The notes under the pieces: model-generated
What the model was told of the DNA's origin: nothing
What the model saw: only the letters and a program-made list of their open reading frames with translations
The model's database searches: none
Translations under genes and position numbers: made by a program
In this document: one piece after another, positions 46,637 to 57,789 of the stretch
Position numbering within the stretch: position 1 is the stretch's first letter
Layout of the letters: each line of letters begins with the position of its first letter
Origin: Myxocyprinus asiaticus
Taxonomy: Eukaryota; Chordata; Actinopteri; Cypriniformes; Catostomidae
NCBI RefSeq assembly: GCF_019703515.2
Contig: NC_059365.1
Location: 35,855,501 to 35,919,500 of the forward strand
Reading direction: 5' to 3'
DNA length: 64,000 bases

Positions 46637-46900
46637 TTATGGCTGATGGAGAGTTGAGCTTGTTTGATGATTTGGGTTAGGTCGACTATATTTCAGGTGG
46701 GATGAGGAAGACCAGCGGCCGAGCATTTTGACAGGGGACTCCGGTATACCTCGAAGAGCAGCAGTAGTAGCTGCTCCGATGCGAAAAACAGTGCCCCGAG
46801 AAGACATGAGGGGAGAGACCACAATGTTTTAGGGTAGCGGTGGGGTGGTTTCTGAACCAGTAGCGCAATATGGGGACTAGGGATGGAGTGATGAATAGGG
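46637..46900 (-). pseudogene. Tyrosine recombinase C-terminus (Ngaro/Crypton-like), frameshifted
   Basis: On the minus strand one frame reads ILRYWFRNHPTATLKHCGLS then PHVFSGH. After a frameshift the next reads FRIGAATTAALRGIPESPVK then MLGRWSSSSHLKYSRP. Fish proteins of this family read CGLSP...SGHSFRIGAATTAA...LGRWSS...YIR, with His-x-x-Arg, a conserved Trp and the nucleophile Tyr. So the catalytic His, Arg and Tyr region is present but the frame is broken. It differs clearly from the DIRS recombinases at 3541 and 23205. The N-terminal half was not found upstream (beyond 46900). Confidence 0.75.
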
Positions 46901-49440
46901 GAGGAAATTTGAGATGTCTAGTGTGAAAGCAAAAGGAAATTAGCGCACACTAGAAGATCAGAATGGAAAATAGAGGAGTACTGTGTGATTGGCAGGAGGA
47001 GGAATTGTGGGCCCAGGCGGAGTTGTAGGAAGTAAGTGTCCAGTTAAAAAGAACTTAACATTTTCAAAAACGCATGTCGAGACACCTGCGCTCTGTTTCA
47101 TTCTTTGTGCTGCATCTAGATTTTTTTTAGCGCAGGTGTCACGAGTCAATGTTCTGAACAAGTTCAGGCTGTAAAGAGGGGACTATTGCAGTGTTTCATT
47201 TTATTCCAGATTGTTCTGCACCAAGCAAAGGTTTCATTTAATCCAGAGCCATGTTACAGAGTAAAATTCATGCTTGAGATTGTACAGTAATTACACATGT
47301 GAATTGTGCATTTCATGTTATCATCAGTTCCACAGGATGTTTTTCCTAATTTTATTATTTTTATAGTGAGACACTTGATTTACTTTAGAGCACGCTTCTT
47401 TGCAGCAAGCTTATGATACATTTTTGGCAAAGTTTGCCAGAGCTTGATATGTTGCTTCTTAATGTTCTCTAAATTGACTGACAAGCGCCATCTCCCATCA
47501 GACATTTTTTGTCAATTTAAATGTGTTTAATTTTTCCTATGGTGCTACGATAGCACATTACATGGGCAGCCCCAGTTCAAGTCCCACAGAAACCATGAAG
47601 TAATCAAATTTACATAATCAATAATGTGCGTGATTTGAAGGTTGCATTATGACTCCTCTGACGGTTAGGTTTAGGGTTGGGGTTTGTGTTAGGGAGTAGA
47701 TTTAATAAAATATGCATTCCTGTTAAAAGTATTACATCATTTACAACTAAAAATATAACACAGCACCACTCTGTGGACATTTCACCTGGAAACTGAAGCT
47801 CATACGTTCAACAACACTTACAGTTTCAGCCAATGGGGGCATTGATTCAAATTTCAAAAAGAACAGAACTTTTCAACCTACAGTAGGTAGTCAACCAGAA
47901 TGACCCTTACCATCACAGAGAAAAAAATATAAGCCACATGTGAAACTCGTTTACAAAATCGCAGGCAGGAGGCACAGGGTTTTTTTTTTATTTTTATTTT
48001 TTTGTACCTTTGTTGGTCAGAACAACATAAGCTAGAATAGTGACAATGTGATTTTAAAAGATCAATAAAGTTACAATTAATTTATTGCATTTAAGTTATA
48101 GCATTATTCTTATTTAATCTTGATAAATTTATTATAAATAGGTGTAAGACTCTAGCTTCAATATTTGACCACTGTTTTAATTTTGAAATGTTACAGTGAC
48201 AGCAATTTTTTTTAATGTGTGTCAGGAGTACACATCAGACATGAAATCAAAGCAAGAGTTATACACATTTAGAAGGGAACGAGAGACATTCCTGTTCAAT
48301 CGTAAAACTGTCGCTTATTTGTCATGACAGTCATGGCTTAAACAATGTCCCTTAGGGCTTTGAGTACAAAAGTGTGCACATTTAGAGAAAAATTGATGAA
48401 TTGATGAAAGAGTTCTCAAGTTTACTTCAAATTTCTTTAAAGATAATTATCATTAATGTTCATTTTACACCATAGGTGGGAGGCAAAATCTAGAGCAAGC
48501 CTATAGGCATGACAGCACACTGGAATAATAAGAAATAAACACTGTCCTTTCCTGATGCAGCTAACAAAGTGAAATTAAAAGATGGAATGAAATTGGCACA
48601 AGGCATGAAATTGGCATAAGGCATGACGATATGTGGTCCCTGCCAACAATGCCAGCGCTAACTTGAAATGTTTTAGAGAGTTAGATCCTATTTATACCAA
48701 GCCCAAATTATTGGTGCCAATATCCATTCCGAACAAGCTTTTAAATTGGAACAATGAATTGAATTATGGCACTATTCATACCGGGTCCGACAAATCATCC
48801 ATCTACAATCCGAAGTTTAAAAAAAAAAAAAAAAGAGAGAGCAGTATATATTTATTTTTCTTTGGACTGCAAACAATACTAACTGACCAATTAGATATGA
48901 GCTTTTTGTCATGTTTTTCAGAGTTGCTGCTTCAGAGCGTTGGTGGTGCTGATCAACTGACAAATACTGGCATTGGATGTGCAGATACTAATGAGCATAA
49001 AACACATTTTAAAATTTAGAGTTTAAAAATACAATGCAGTATTTAATATGTATATCACTGTGCATGTTAGATTATCCTGGCATTAAAAATATCACTGAAG
49101 TTTGGACTAAGCTTGAAATAAAATATCACAAAAGACTCCTTAAATGCAATATTTTACTACGAGTGAAGCCAAACCTCACTGCTATTTTTACTGCAAGTAT
49201 AATATAACAATAAAGCATTCCTGTAATGGTGCTCTTTTTCTCACCATGCACAAGAAACCCTGAATTCAGTACAAATATGAAATCCTTAAATAAAGAAAAG
49301 ACCTTGAGCCCATGTTTTCTCTTAGATTATTTTTTTGCATCATATTTTATCCTACAACTTTTTTTCACTTAATGGACATTATTTCATGCGTATTTATATC
49401 ACTGTACCTTGTGTTTTATTATCCAATCATTAAAAAAAAA
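46901..49440. other. Long stretch without a gene
   Basis: Contains an inverted pair GACACCTGCGCT / AGCGCAGGTGTC at 47081-47140 related to the MITE interior at 29780. It also has a repeat with CCCCAGTTCAAGTCCCACA at about 47560-47800 (B-box-like, possible old SINE) and a TTAGGGTTGGGG-like tract near 47670. Poly-A at 48822. The 128-codon frame at 48633-49019 runs through the poly-A and has no motif. Confidence 0.4.
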
Positions 49441-49449
49441 GTTTATTTA

Positions 49450-49835
49450 TATATTTTTTTTCTCCCTTTTTCTCCCCAATTTGGAATGCCCAATTCCCAA
49501 TGTGCTCTAAGTCCTCATTGTGGCGGAGGACGAATCTCAGTTGCTTCCATGTCTGAGACCGTCAATCCACACATCTTATCAAGTGGCTTGTTGAGCGTGT
49601 TACCGCAGAGATGTAGCACGTGTGGAGGCTTCATGCTATTCTCCGCGGCATCCATGCACAACTCATCACGCACCCCACAGAGAGTGAGAACCACACATTA
49701 AAGCAACCACAAGGAGGTTAACCCAACGTGACTCTACCCACCCTAGCAACCGGACCAATTTGGTTGCTTAGGAGACCTGGCTGGAGTCACTCACTCAGCA
49801 CACCCTGGATTCGAACTCGCGACTCCAGTGGTGGT
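49450..49835 (-). mobile_element. tRNA-derived SINE, copy 2
   Basis: Same family and orientation as 39095-39524: B-box-like GAGTTCGAATCCAGG on the minus strand near 49805-49820, GACTCCAGCCAGGTCTCCTA, and an A-rich tail at 49430-49460. The B box here is the full GTTCGAATCC form. No box A seen. Confidence 0.85.
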
Positions 49836-51145
49836 AGTAAGTTTGTTTATACTTGAATATAGCAAAATACAGGTGGCAATATATACTAGCAAAATACAAG
49901 TGGAAATATAAAGACACAAGACAACAGCGCTCTTTACTCATCTCACTTATACAAAAAACACAAATTGTATATATTTTTCAAAATGCATAAAAAACGTGGA
50001 AAGCACAAAATTAAACAGCCAAATTAGGTAAATAAATTCCTTAGAGTAAAATATATTCATGTTAATTATTAAATTAATATCATGCATTGACAGCTGAATG
50101 CTGAAAGGTCTGTGCAGTAAACTGGAATAAATGTGTTTGTAGAACTGCGCCATCTATTGAACAGGGGTTAAAAAAATAAAAAAATAAAAAACATTTTATT
50201 TGTTCCATCCTGGTGTAAATAGACCTTTCATTGGCAGTTGTGAACAGGCCTATCCTGGTTAATTTATTTTAACCAAAGTCATCTCAGCCCTGGCAGTAGT
50301 TTCAAGTTTGACTGAAAAGTGGTTAATTTAGCCTTCACATGTCGACATGGACAGTCAGTGTTTGAACTGTGTCAGAGCTCTTGGGGAGTTCCCTTACTCT
50401 ATGCATTAATAACATTAATGTGGGGAAACATGGCGATATTGCTGTGAGAGAGAAAAGAGTTTGGGTCTGCAGAAAAAGTGCTGCTGTTAGCCGCGAAAGC
50501 ACGGGTCTGTCAACCCCGTTTGAACTGAATAATTACGTCAGATGCACGTTCCACTCTCCAAGAATCACTACGGGAATCCCTACCAAAAATTCACCGAATG
50601 AGTTGTAAGATGAGAGTGAGATGTTAGGCTGAAACGACAATAATTTTTAGAATTTAGATAGAGGCCACCGTGCCTGAGATGCATAGTGTATGGTAGAGCT
50701 ATAAATAAGACGTTCAATTATATTTCAATACATTGTTTTCTCTGTTGTTGTTATTGTTTATCAGCATGGATTAAATATTTAAAGATATTGTCATAGACAC
50801 AGCAAAATAGATGGACAAAGATATTTCTTCACATAGCATCAATGTAATTGCTTTACAAATGTTTGATAGTGAGCCAACATTTAGTGTTAGATAAATACTG
50901 GCAAAATGATGTGCATATTAAAAGCATGCATATAATTAACCTTTAGTGACGGTTCAGGTCTCAATAAATAATTAATGTCAGTAATTAAGGAGTACCAACA
51001 AACATAAATCAAAGAAAAATGATATCTTACCATTATTGTGAGGTGAAAATGAGAATCCACTCTGACAGCATCTCCAAGTTGCTGTCTGTAAATTTCTTCA
51101 GAAAACGCGTGGCACACTTGGGCATGTTTAGAAATGTCTGGCTTT
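49836..51145. other. Unassigned stretch
   Basis: AT-rich, with a GC-richer patch at 50350-50620. A 79-codon frame at 50369-50608 is not recognised. No repeat ends seen. Confidence 0.35.
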
Positions 51146-51146
51146 T

Positions 51147-51245
51147 GCTGGGTTTAAATTAACAACCCAACTTGTTAGGTTAGATTACCCCAACGTGTGA
51201 TCTGTCCCATATTTAAACAGCATTTAAGTTGTTTTTAACCCAGCA
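51147..51245. mobile_element. Short MITE with TGCTGGGTT ends
   Basis: TGCTGGGTTTAAATTAACAA on the left and, inverted, TGCTGGGTTAAAAACAACTT on the right. About 100 bp; such palindromic MITEs are common in cyprinids. Confidence 0.6.
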
Positions 51246-51327
51246 TTTGGGGTCTGCCAAATGGATAAATATAAGTATGAGCCAAAAGTTAAACATATGG
51301 AAGAGTTCTTCTTTTCCCTTTTATGCT

Positions 51328-51333
<6 letters not shown>

Positions 51334-51395
<62 letters not shown>
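51334..51395. repeat. (CT)n microsatellite
   Basis: About 30 CT units. Frames across it are repeats of Ser-Leu or Arg-Glu and not genes. Confidence 0.95.
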
Positions 51396-51397
<2 letters not shown>

Positions 51398-51649
51398 TCC
51401 TCTTGCCAATAGGAAACATGATGTACTGGAACTGAAATTGAAATTTCATAGAAAACACACTAATGATTGAGCTAATGACAAAACAACAGACAGAATACGA
51501 ATAACAAAAACATAATATATGAAACATCATTCAACATTAACGCTTGTCCCACATAACCACAAAAAGAACTGAGTTTTCAAGGAGAACAATTTTCAGTTGG
51601 AATGCAAAGAGAACTGGTTTCTGTTTCGTTCTCTGAGTCACTCTCAAAT

Positions 51650-51797
51650 GCCATTGAATGGAAGTCATGGATTGCAACATTTTCAAAATATCTTTTGTGT
51701 TCAGCAGAAGAAAGTCAGTCATATAGGTTTGGGATGACATAAGGGTGAGTAAATGGTAACAGAATTTTCATTTTAGGGTGAACTACTCCTTTATAGA
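51650..51797 (-). mobile_element. AAAGGAGTAGTTCACCC MITE, reverse
   Basis: On the minus strand the end reads AAAGGAGTAGTTCACCCTAA, then TGAAAATTCTGTTACC, CATCCCAAACCTATATGAC and TTTCTTCTGCTGAACACAAA. It is the same family as 31212 and 52337. Confidence 0.75.
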
Positions 51798-51869
51798 GGA
51801 CTCAAGTGGAAAAAATACTCTATATTATTATTGTTAGTGACTCACCTGTAGTGAAGACAAATTGCAGAA

Positions 51870-52262
51870 CAATATTAATCTGGGCTGAAAACCTTTGCCA
51901 CATGGCATTCATATTTATAAGGTCATGGCATCAGTGAGGTCAAGCACTGATGTTGGGCGATGGGTTCTGGCTCGGCATTCCAATTTATCACAGAGGTGTT
52001 CAGTGAGGTTCAGGTCTGGGTTTTGTACAGAGTCAAGTTCTTCCACAACAGATTTAGTAAACCATTTCTTTGTGGAACCCTGGACCCTGTGCACAGATGC
52101 TTTATCATGCTGTCAGAGCAAAGGTACGTCCCATTCTACTGAAAATGTTTGTCTAAGGAGATTGCATGGCAGCGTGCTTAATTTTATGCATACGTTAGCA
52201 ATGGTTGTAACTGAAAATGCCAAACTCCTTAAATAGTAGGATTTGTACTTCTGGCCATGTAG
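51870..52262 (-). pseudogene. Tc1-like element remnant related to 16511-17043
   Basis: The plus strand has GTGAGGTCAAGCACTGATGT, GTTCAGGTCTGGGTTTTGTA and AGTAAACCATTTCTTTG, matching 16696-16850 by eye. On the minus strand this corresponds to the QHDxA...WPxQSPDLNP region of the transposase, now with stops. The right end (CTGGCCATGTAGTG) is a decayed terminus. Confidence 0.7.
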
Positions 52263-52336
52263 TGTTTATTGTTGAAAAAAAAAAAACGTTTTGTGACAAG
52301 TGACTTCAGCTAAGACAAGTGTCACTTAGTCCTCTT

Positions 52337-52455
52337 TAAAGGAGTAGTTCACCCCAAAATGAAAATTCTGTCAACATTTACTCACCCTCATGTCATCCCA
52401 AACCTATATGACTGACTTTCTTCTGCTGAAAACAAAAGAAGATGTTTTTAAAATG
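52337..52455 (+). mobile_element. AAAGGAGTAGTTCACCCC MITE
   Basis: AAAGGAGTAGTTCACCCCAA then TGAAAATTCTGTCAACATTT and TTTCTTCTGCTGAAAACAAA. Same family as 31212. Confidence 0.75.
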
Positions 52456-53577
52456 TTGCAATCCCTATCAAATGTCAAACACTACGTATGTTTTTAAAGA
52501 CTGATAAAGATGCAGGGTTAATTACACACACAGACAGTCAGTGCATAGTTTAAAGATAAAGAATTACTGCCGTTGGCAATGTATTCCTATAATGAGCAAG
52601 TCATGATTATTATTTAAAGGTCAAACAACTGCTCTTCACAACAGAAACACTCTACATCAGACATAGGTTGTACTGGATGTCATAATACTCCAACAATAAT
52701 CTCTGGTGAGCGAGAGACTACATATAAAACATACAGATTTCTCTCTCTATCTCTCTCTTTCTCTCTCATTTTTGTGCATTTCAGAACTGTGCCGGAGTGA
52801 CAGCTGAAAGAAACCTGAGTTGTCATCTGTTCTCTGTGCCATTTGAGACGAACATGAAATTCAATTGTTTCCGGCCCACGTTATCCATCATTTTTATTAG
52901 TGCAGCAGTGAGATAAGACTTAGTTATCTTTTCAGGGAATCCATTTGCTCCACATGAGTAATGTCAAACAAAAGAGAAAATCTCGAACTGGGGCTAACGG
53001 CATCGCCGCTCGTGGGACTCTGTCATTGATTAGAAGCGGTTAAAGTGAGACATGTTTGTGTTGGGCAGGGGGAGGGGGGACTTTTTGGCATGTATGTTAT
53101 TTCAGCATTATCAGATTAGAGTCGCATTCGGCATGCTGCTCCTTAAGCATTTTGCACAAAAAAAAAAAAACAATTATATATATATTATATATATATAAAT
53201 GCTATGACAGATTGAGATAAATGGGGAGCCAAATGAGCTGACAACAACACGCCCCAGGCAATGCTTTACTATTCAATTAGTCTTTAAAAAGGCTTTGGAG
53301 AGAGTGGCTTCCTTCCACCAGTCCACATGAAAGAAAAGTGGTTTCATGCAGTATTCTCATTAGGAAAGCTTTAGGGGGAATTCTCATATATTCATTTCCA
53401 TCCATCTGCCCACCCAGGTGTGCACTATACTCATATATAATGAAGGAAGTCTCCCCCACCAGGTCACTGAGTCTTGAGACATGGGACTAAACATGTCCCA
53501 CAACTTAACCTGCAATTAGTTTTTAAATAGCAGCATTTCCCAGTATGAAATAAACCAGAGATGACCACTAGAATGTG
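52456..53577. other. Low-repeat stretch, candidate conserved non-coding DNA
   Basis: Between 52780 and 53130, and again at 53210-53480, the sequence is non-repetitive and of even composition, without a coding motif. A minus-strand 60-codon frame at 53277-53459 is unconvincing. A poly-A and TA tract lies at 53159-53200. Confidence 0.35.
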
Positions 53578-53710
53578 CTTAAAGGAATAGTTCCCCAAAA
53601 AATTTAAATTCTCTTATGGATTAATTTTATGTTGCCTTTGTGCTTTTTGGAGCTTAATTTTTATTTAAATTTATTTTTATTTTTTTTTATTTTTTTTTAC
53701 ATTAAAATTT
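53578..53710 (+). mobile_element. AAAGGAATAGTTCCCC MITE fragment
   Basis: AAAGGAATAGTTCCCCAAAA start, then TTGTGCTTTTTGGAGCTT, words of the same MITE family with a T-rich end. Confidence 0.55.
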
Positions 53711-53904
53711 AAAACAAATATTATTTTTTATATATTTTGAACTGATTTGTCAATATTAATACTATTTGGCACATTTTTGTATTTGACAATGCTGACCTAT
53801 TTTAAATGACTAAATTATTAAGTATGAGATTGCATCCAAACTGAATATCTATGAACATATTGAATAAATTATTTCCAAATAATTCCTTGATACATAAACC
53901 TTTG

Positions 53905-54110
53905 CTTACACTTTATTTTACAGTGTTCTTGTTACAGTGCAATTAAATAAGTAATTAATGATTATTACTAATTAACAACATGTACTTACTATAGGTTTAG
54001 GGTTTGGTTTAGGGTTAGGGTTAGTTCCTTTATTTATGCATAACTTAATGTTATTACTATAGTCAATACATGTAATATGTGTAACAAGGACACTGTAAAA
54101 TAAAATTCAG
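53905..54110. mobile_element. MITE with TTTATTTTACAGTGT ends
   Basis: TTTATTTTACAGTGTTCTTG and the inverted right end TTTATTTTACAGTGTCCTTG form terminal repeats of about 28 bases. The interior has GGTTTAGGGTTAGGGTTAG at 54008-54027. About 205 bp. Confidence 0.75.
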
Positions 54111-54560
54111 TTCTGTAGCCTATTTTGAAATCCTTTGTCTCAAGAATCAGTGCTGTGACATTTACCTGTCAGTTAAGAGTAGAAATGCATTGAAACTGTG
54201 GCCTGGCATTGATCAGTGGAGCTCATTTGGACAATGCAGGTTCAATTATATAACCTGAACACGTTCCTTCCTTTTCAAAAAATAATTTCCTGTTTCCTCT
54301 TCACTGTAATATTGGTAAATATGCCAAAATAAAACAATAATTAAAAAGTATGAAGATGTACAGTATTTGGCAATGTGTTAAGGCTATATATGCTGAAGGT
54401 CACGTGACATTGAGTGAGGTCTAAAATCTGAGACGACTAGTGTAAATGTCAACAAATGTCATAAAAATTTGAGTGAAAAGTTGTATGTATATGAATTTAA
54501 TAATTTCTTGGTATTTGGTATGTCTGCCTTTTGCTGCCTAAAGGAGTTAACAAGGAGTTT

Positions 54561-54570
<10 letters not shown>
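54111..54570. other. Unassigned stretch
   Basis: No gene or repeat boundary seen. Confidence 0.3.

Positions 54571-54637
<67 letters not shown>
54571..54637. repeat. (TA)n(CA)n microsatellite
   Basis: TA run then CA run that merges into the CACTGG end of the Tc1 element at 54634; mirrored by GT then TA at 55876-55942. Confidence 0.9.
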
Positions 54638-54638
<1 letters not shown>

Positions 54639-55873
54639 GTGGCCAAAAGTTTGGAATAATGTACAGATTTTGTGGTTTCGGAAGGAAATTGGTACTTTAA
54701 TTCACCAAAGTGGCATTCAACTGATCACAATGTATAATCAGGACATTACTGATGTAAAAACAGCACCATCACTATTTGAAAAAAAAAAAAAAAAGTCATT
54801 TTTGATTAAATCTAGACAGGTCCCATTTCCAGCAGCCATCACACCAACACCTTATCCTTGAGTAATCATGCTAAATTGCTAATTTGGTACTAGAATATCA
54901 CTTGTCATTATATCAAACACAGTTGAAAGCTATTTGGTTCATTAAATTAAGCTTAACATTGTCTTTGTGTTTGTTTTTGAGTTTCCACAGTATGCAATAC
55001 ACTGGCATGTCTTAAGGTCAATATTAGGTCAAAAATGGCAACAAAAAAAAGAAACAGCTTTCTCTAGAAACTCATCAGTCAGTCATTGTTTTGAGGAAGG
55101 TAGGCTATACAATACTTGAAATTGCCCAAAAAAAAAAACCAAACACTCAAGATTTCATACAAAGGTGTACACTACAGTCTTCAAAGACAAAGGACAACTG
55201 GCTCTAACAAGGACAGAAAGAGATGTGGAAGGCCAGATGTACAACTAAACAAGAGGATAAGTACATCAGAGTCTCTAGTTTGAGAAATAGACGCCTCACA
55301 TGTCCTCAGCTGACAGCTTCACTGAATTCTTACCACTCAACACCAGTTTCATGAACAACAGTAAAGAGAATACTCAGGGGTGCAGGCCTTATGGGAAGAA
55401 TTGCAAAGAAAAAGCCACTTTTTAAACAAAAAAACTAAAAGAAAAGGTTAGAGTGGGCAAAGAAACACAGACATTGGACAACAGATAATTGGAAAAGAGT
55501 GTTATGGATCTTAACCCCATTGAGCTTTTGTGGGGTCAGTTAGACTGTAAGGTGTGTGAGAAGTGCCCGACAAGACAGCCACATCTATGGCAAGTGCTAC
55601 AGGAAGCGTGAGGTGAAATGTCACCTGAGTATCTGGACAAACTGACAGCTAGAATGCCAAGGATCTGCAAAGCTGTCATTGCTGCATGTGGAGGATTTTT
55701 TGATGAGAACTCTTTGAAGTAGATTAAGAAGTTCTGATAATTTTTTCAAATTGTAATAGTAATTTTTCACGTTATTAATGTCCTGACTATAAATTATGAT
55801 CAGTTGAATGCCACTTTGGTGAATAAAAGTACCAATTTCTTTCCATAAGAGCAAAATCTGTACATTATTCTGT

Positions 55874-55878
<5 letters not shown>
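54634..55878 (+). mobile_element. Tc1-like transposon, internally deleted
   Basis: Ends CACTGGTGGCCAAAAGTTTG and, inverted from the right, CACTGACAGAATAATGTACA; the inverted repeats extend through GAAATTGGTACTTT-ATTCAC over about 130 bases. About 1.25 kb. The transposase on the plus strand is decayed and lacks the catalytic core. Confidence 0.85.
55035..55724 (+). pseudogene. Tc1-like transposase, DDE core deleted
   Basis: Starts MATKKRNSFL; further fragments are KTKDNWL, SSLRNRRLTCPQLTASLNSY and RILRGAGLMGRIAKKKPLFK. Then WAKKHRHWTTDNWKRVLW jumps directly to LNPIELLWGQLDCKV, so the segment with the first and second catalytic Asp is missing. The end is MPRICKAVIAACGGFFDENS. Many stops. Confidence 0.8.

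Positions 55879-55942
<64 letters not shown>
55876..55942. repeat. (GT)n(TA)n microsatellite
   Basis: GT run then a TA run of about 27 units, the mirror image of the left flank. Confidence 0.95.
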
Positions 55943-55945
<3 letters not shown>

Positions 55946-55946
55946 A

Positions 55947-56490
55947 CACTACCATTTAAAAGTTTGGGGTCACTTGCATGAAATGTTTCTCATGATCTTA
56001 AAAACCTTTTGAACTGAAGGCGTATGCTTAAATGTTTGAAATTAGTTTTTTAGACAAAAATATATTTGTGCCAACATATTAATTTATTTAATTACAAAAC
56101 TACAATTTTATTAAAAAAAAAAAAAAAAAAAACGTTTTGAAATGGATGACTTGGACCAAATAATTAAGAAAAGCTGCCAATAAGTGCCCAGCATAGATGG
56201 GAACTCCTTCAATACTGTTTAAAATGCATCCCAGGGTGATACCTCAAGAAGTTGGTTGAGAAAATGTCAAGAGTACATTTCTGCAAAATCTAGGCAGTGT
56301 GGCCACTTTGAAGATGCTAAAATATAACATTGTTTTGATTTATTTTGGATTTTTTTAGTCACAACATAATTCCCATATTTCCATTTCTATTATTCCATAG
56401 TTGTGATGACATTACTATTATTCTAAAATGTGAAGAAAAATGAAAAACATAAAGACTGAGTAAGTGACCCTAAAATTTTGAATGGTAGTG
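55947..56490. mobile_element. Tc1-type non-autonomous element
   Basis: CACTACCATTTAAAAGTTTG and, inverted from the right, CACTACCATTCAAAATTTTA are the ends. About 544 bp. No transposase motif. It begins five bases after the previous microsatellite. Confidence 0.85.
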
Positions 56491-57789
56491 TGTAATTTAT
56501 ATATATTAAAATATTTATTCTTCATTTCACATTGTATTTTTGGTTTGTTTAATTTAAACACAATGCGACAAACTGTACTAAATCCATCATAAAAACTGAT
56601 AAACACAAAAGAGCTGAGCTAAATTCATAAAAACCACATTAATGCATCGTGTTGCAGTTTGGTTATGTTTTAACCTGCAGGTTATAAACGACTCAGGACA
56701 CTGATAAGGATACATGTCCCCTTGGGCCCACATTTTCCCATGGCTAACGGCAACGACGGGAAAAGTCAACAGTGAAAGGCCAGATTCTCAAACTAACGAC
56801 AGCCAGGAGCACCTGCAGAACACAGCACCACCTTTTACCATTTCTACTATAAATCAATTGAGGTTATTTTTTCTCTCTTTTTTTTTTTAATTATGCCAGG
56901 ATGATGATGTATTTCCCCCTAATAAGACATGAATAGGAAATGAAAGGTCGGTGTTAGCTAGATAAATGACCACCATTATTTCACCAATCGGAGAGAAGCC
57001 CGTCTATATGTTCTAATTTGAATGATAATAAAATTCTGAAATGCTTTGTCCTAGCAGGCCACTTTCTCCATGATAAGCAGCTTGGCAAGGTAACCTTGTC
57101 TGGTAACCCAGGTTGTTCCAAATGAAAAGTACCAAAAATAAATCGCAGTGCTCCTATCGAGAGAAAATAGTTACATGGGTCAGAAATTAAGGGTGGCTCA
57201 GGACAAAAATGCCATAATACCTCCAAAATTCAAAATGTGGGGGCAAAAATTACCCTTGTAAGGAATTACTCTGTTTTTTATTTGTAGCATCTTATAAAGT
57301 CCCTAGTTAGTTTAGTCTAGGTTATACATATTATGGCATAAAATATGAGTTTATGTTGATCTAATTCTTAGCGTAAGAGGTAATAAAGTCTCAATCTTAA
57401 GAATGTGTATTAATGAATTGTTTCAATTAATAATAACATATTTGACATAAACGACTATGACAGTTTGTTTTAAATGTTTAGAGAGCAAAAAAAAAAGCCT
57501 TCATAAAAGGTAGAAAATGCCCATGAAAATCAGATCCAGGGAGCAAATATTGCCCCTAAATGTAAAAGTTATTTTTATTTTTTTTGACACTGCATGACAA
57601 TACAAAACATTGCTTTAGATTTCTAGATCTTTAAAATCAAGAACAGCAAGACCAACACCCATATTGTTATTTCAAACCAAAATGATGTGGTTGCTTAAGC
57701 AGTTGCATTTTTAATGTCACATTTGCTTTTATGATTCTATCAGTTGGGTTTAGGGTTAAGGTAGGGAGTTAGGTTTTGTTTAATTTAAA
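56491..57789. other. Low-repeat stretch, candidate conserved non-coding DNA
   Basis: 56610-57190 is non-repetitive and of even composition; no coding motif in any frame. The rest is AT-rich, with a GGGTTTAGGGTTAAGG tract near 57748. Confidence 0.35.

Noticed and set aside
48633..49019. 128-codon frame considered as a gene
   Set aside because: It runs through a poly-A tract (run of Lys) and shows no motif.
49800..49825. Possible tRNA gene at GAGTTCGAATCCAGG
   Set aside because: Only a B-box-like T-arm is present; no acceptor stem, D-arm or anticodon arm. It belongs to the SINE.
51224..51530. Arg-Glu or Ser-Leu repeat frames
   Set aside because: They translate the CT/GA microsatellite.
54008..54027. 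TTAGGG-like run considered as a true telomere or fusion site
   Set aside because: It is short and lies inside a MITE with matched ends.
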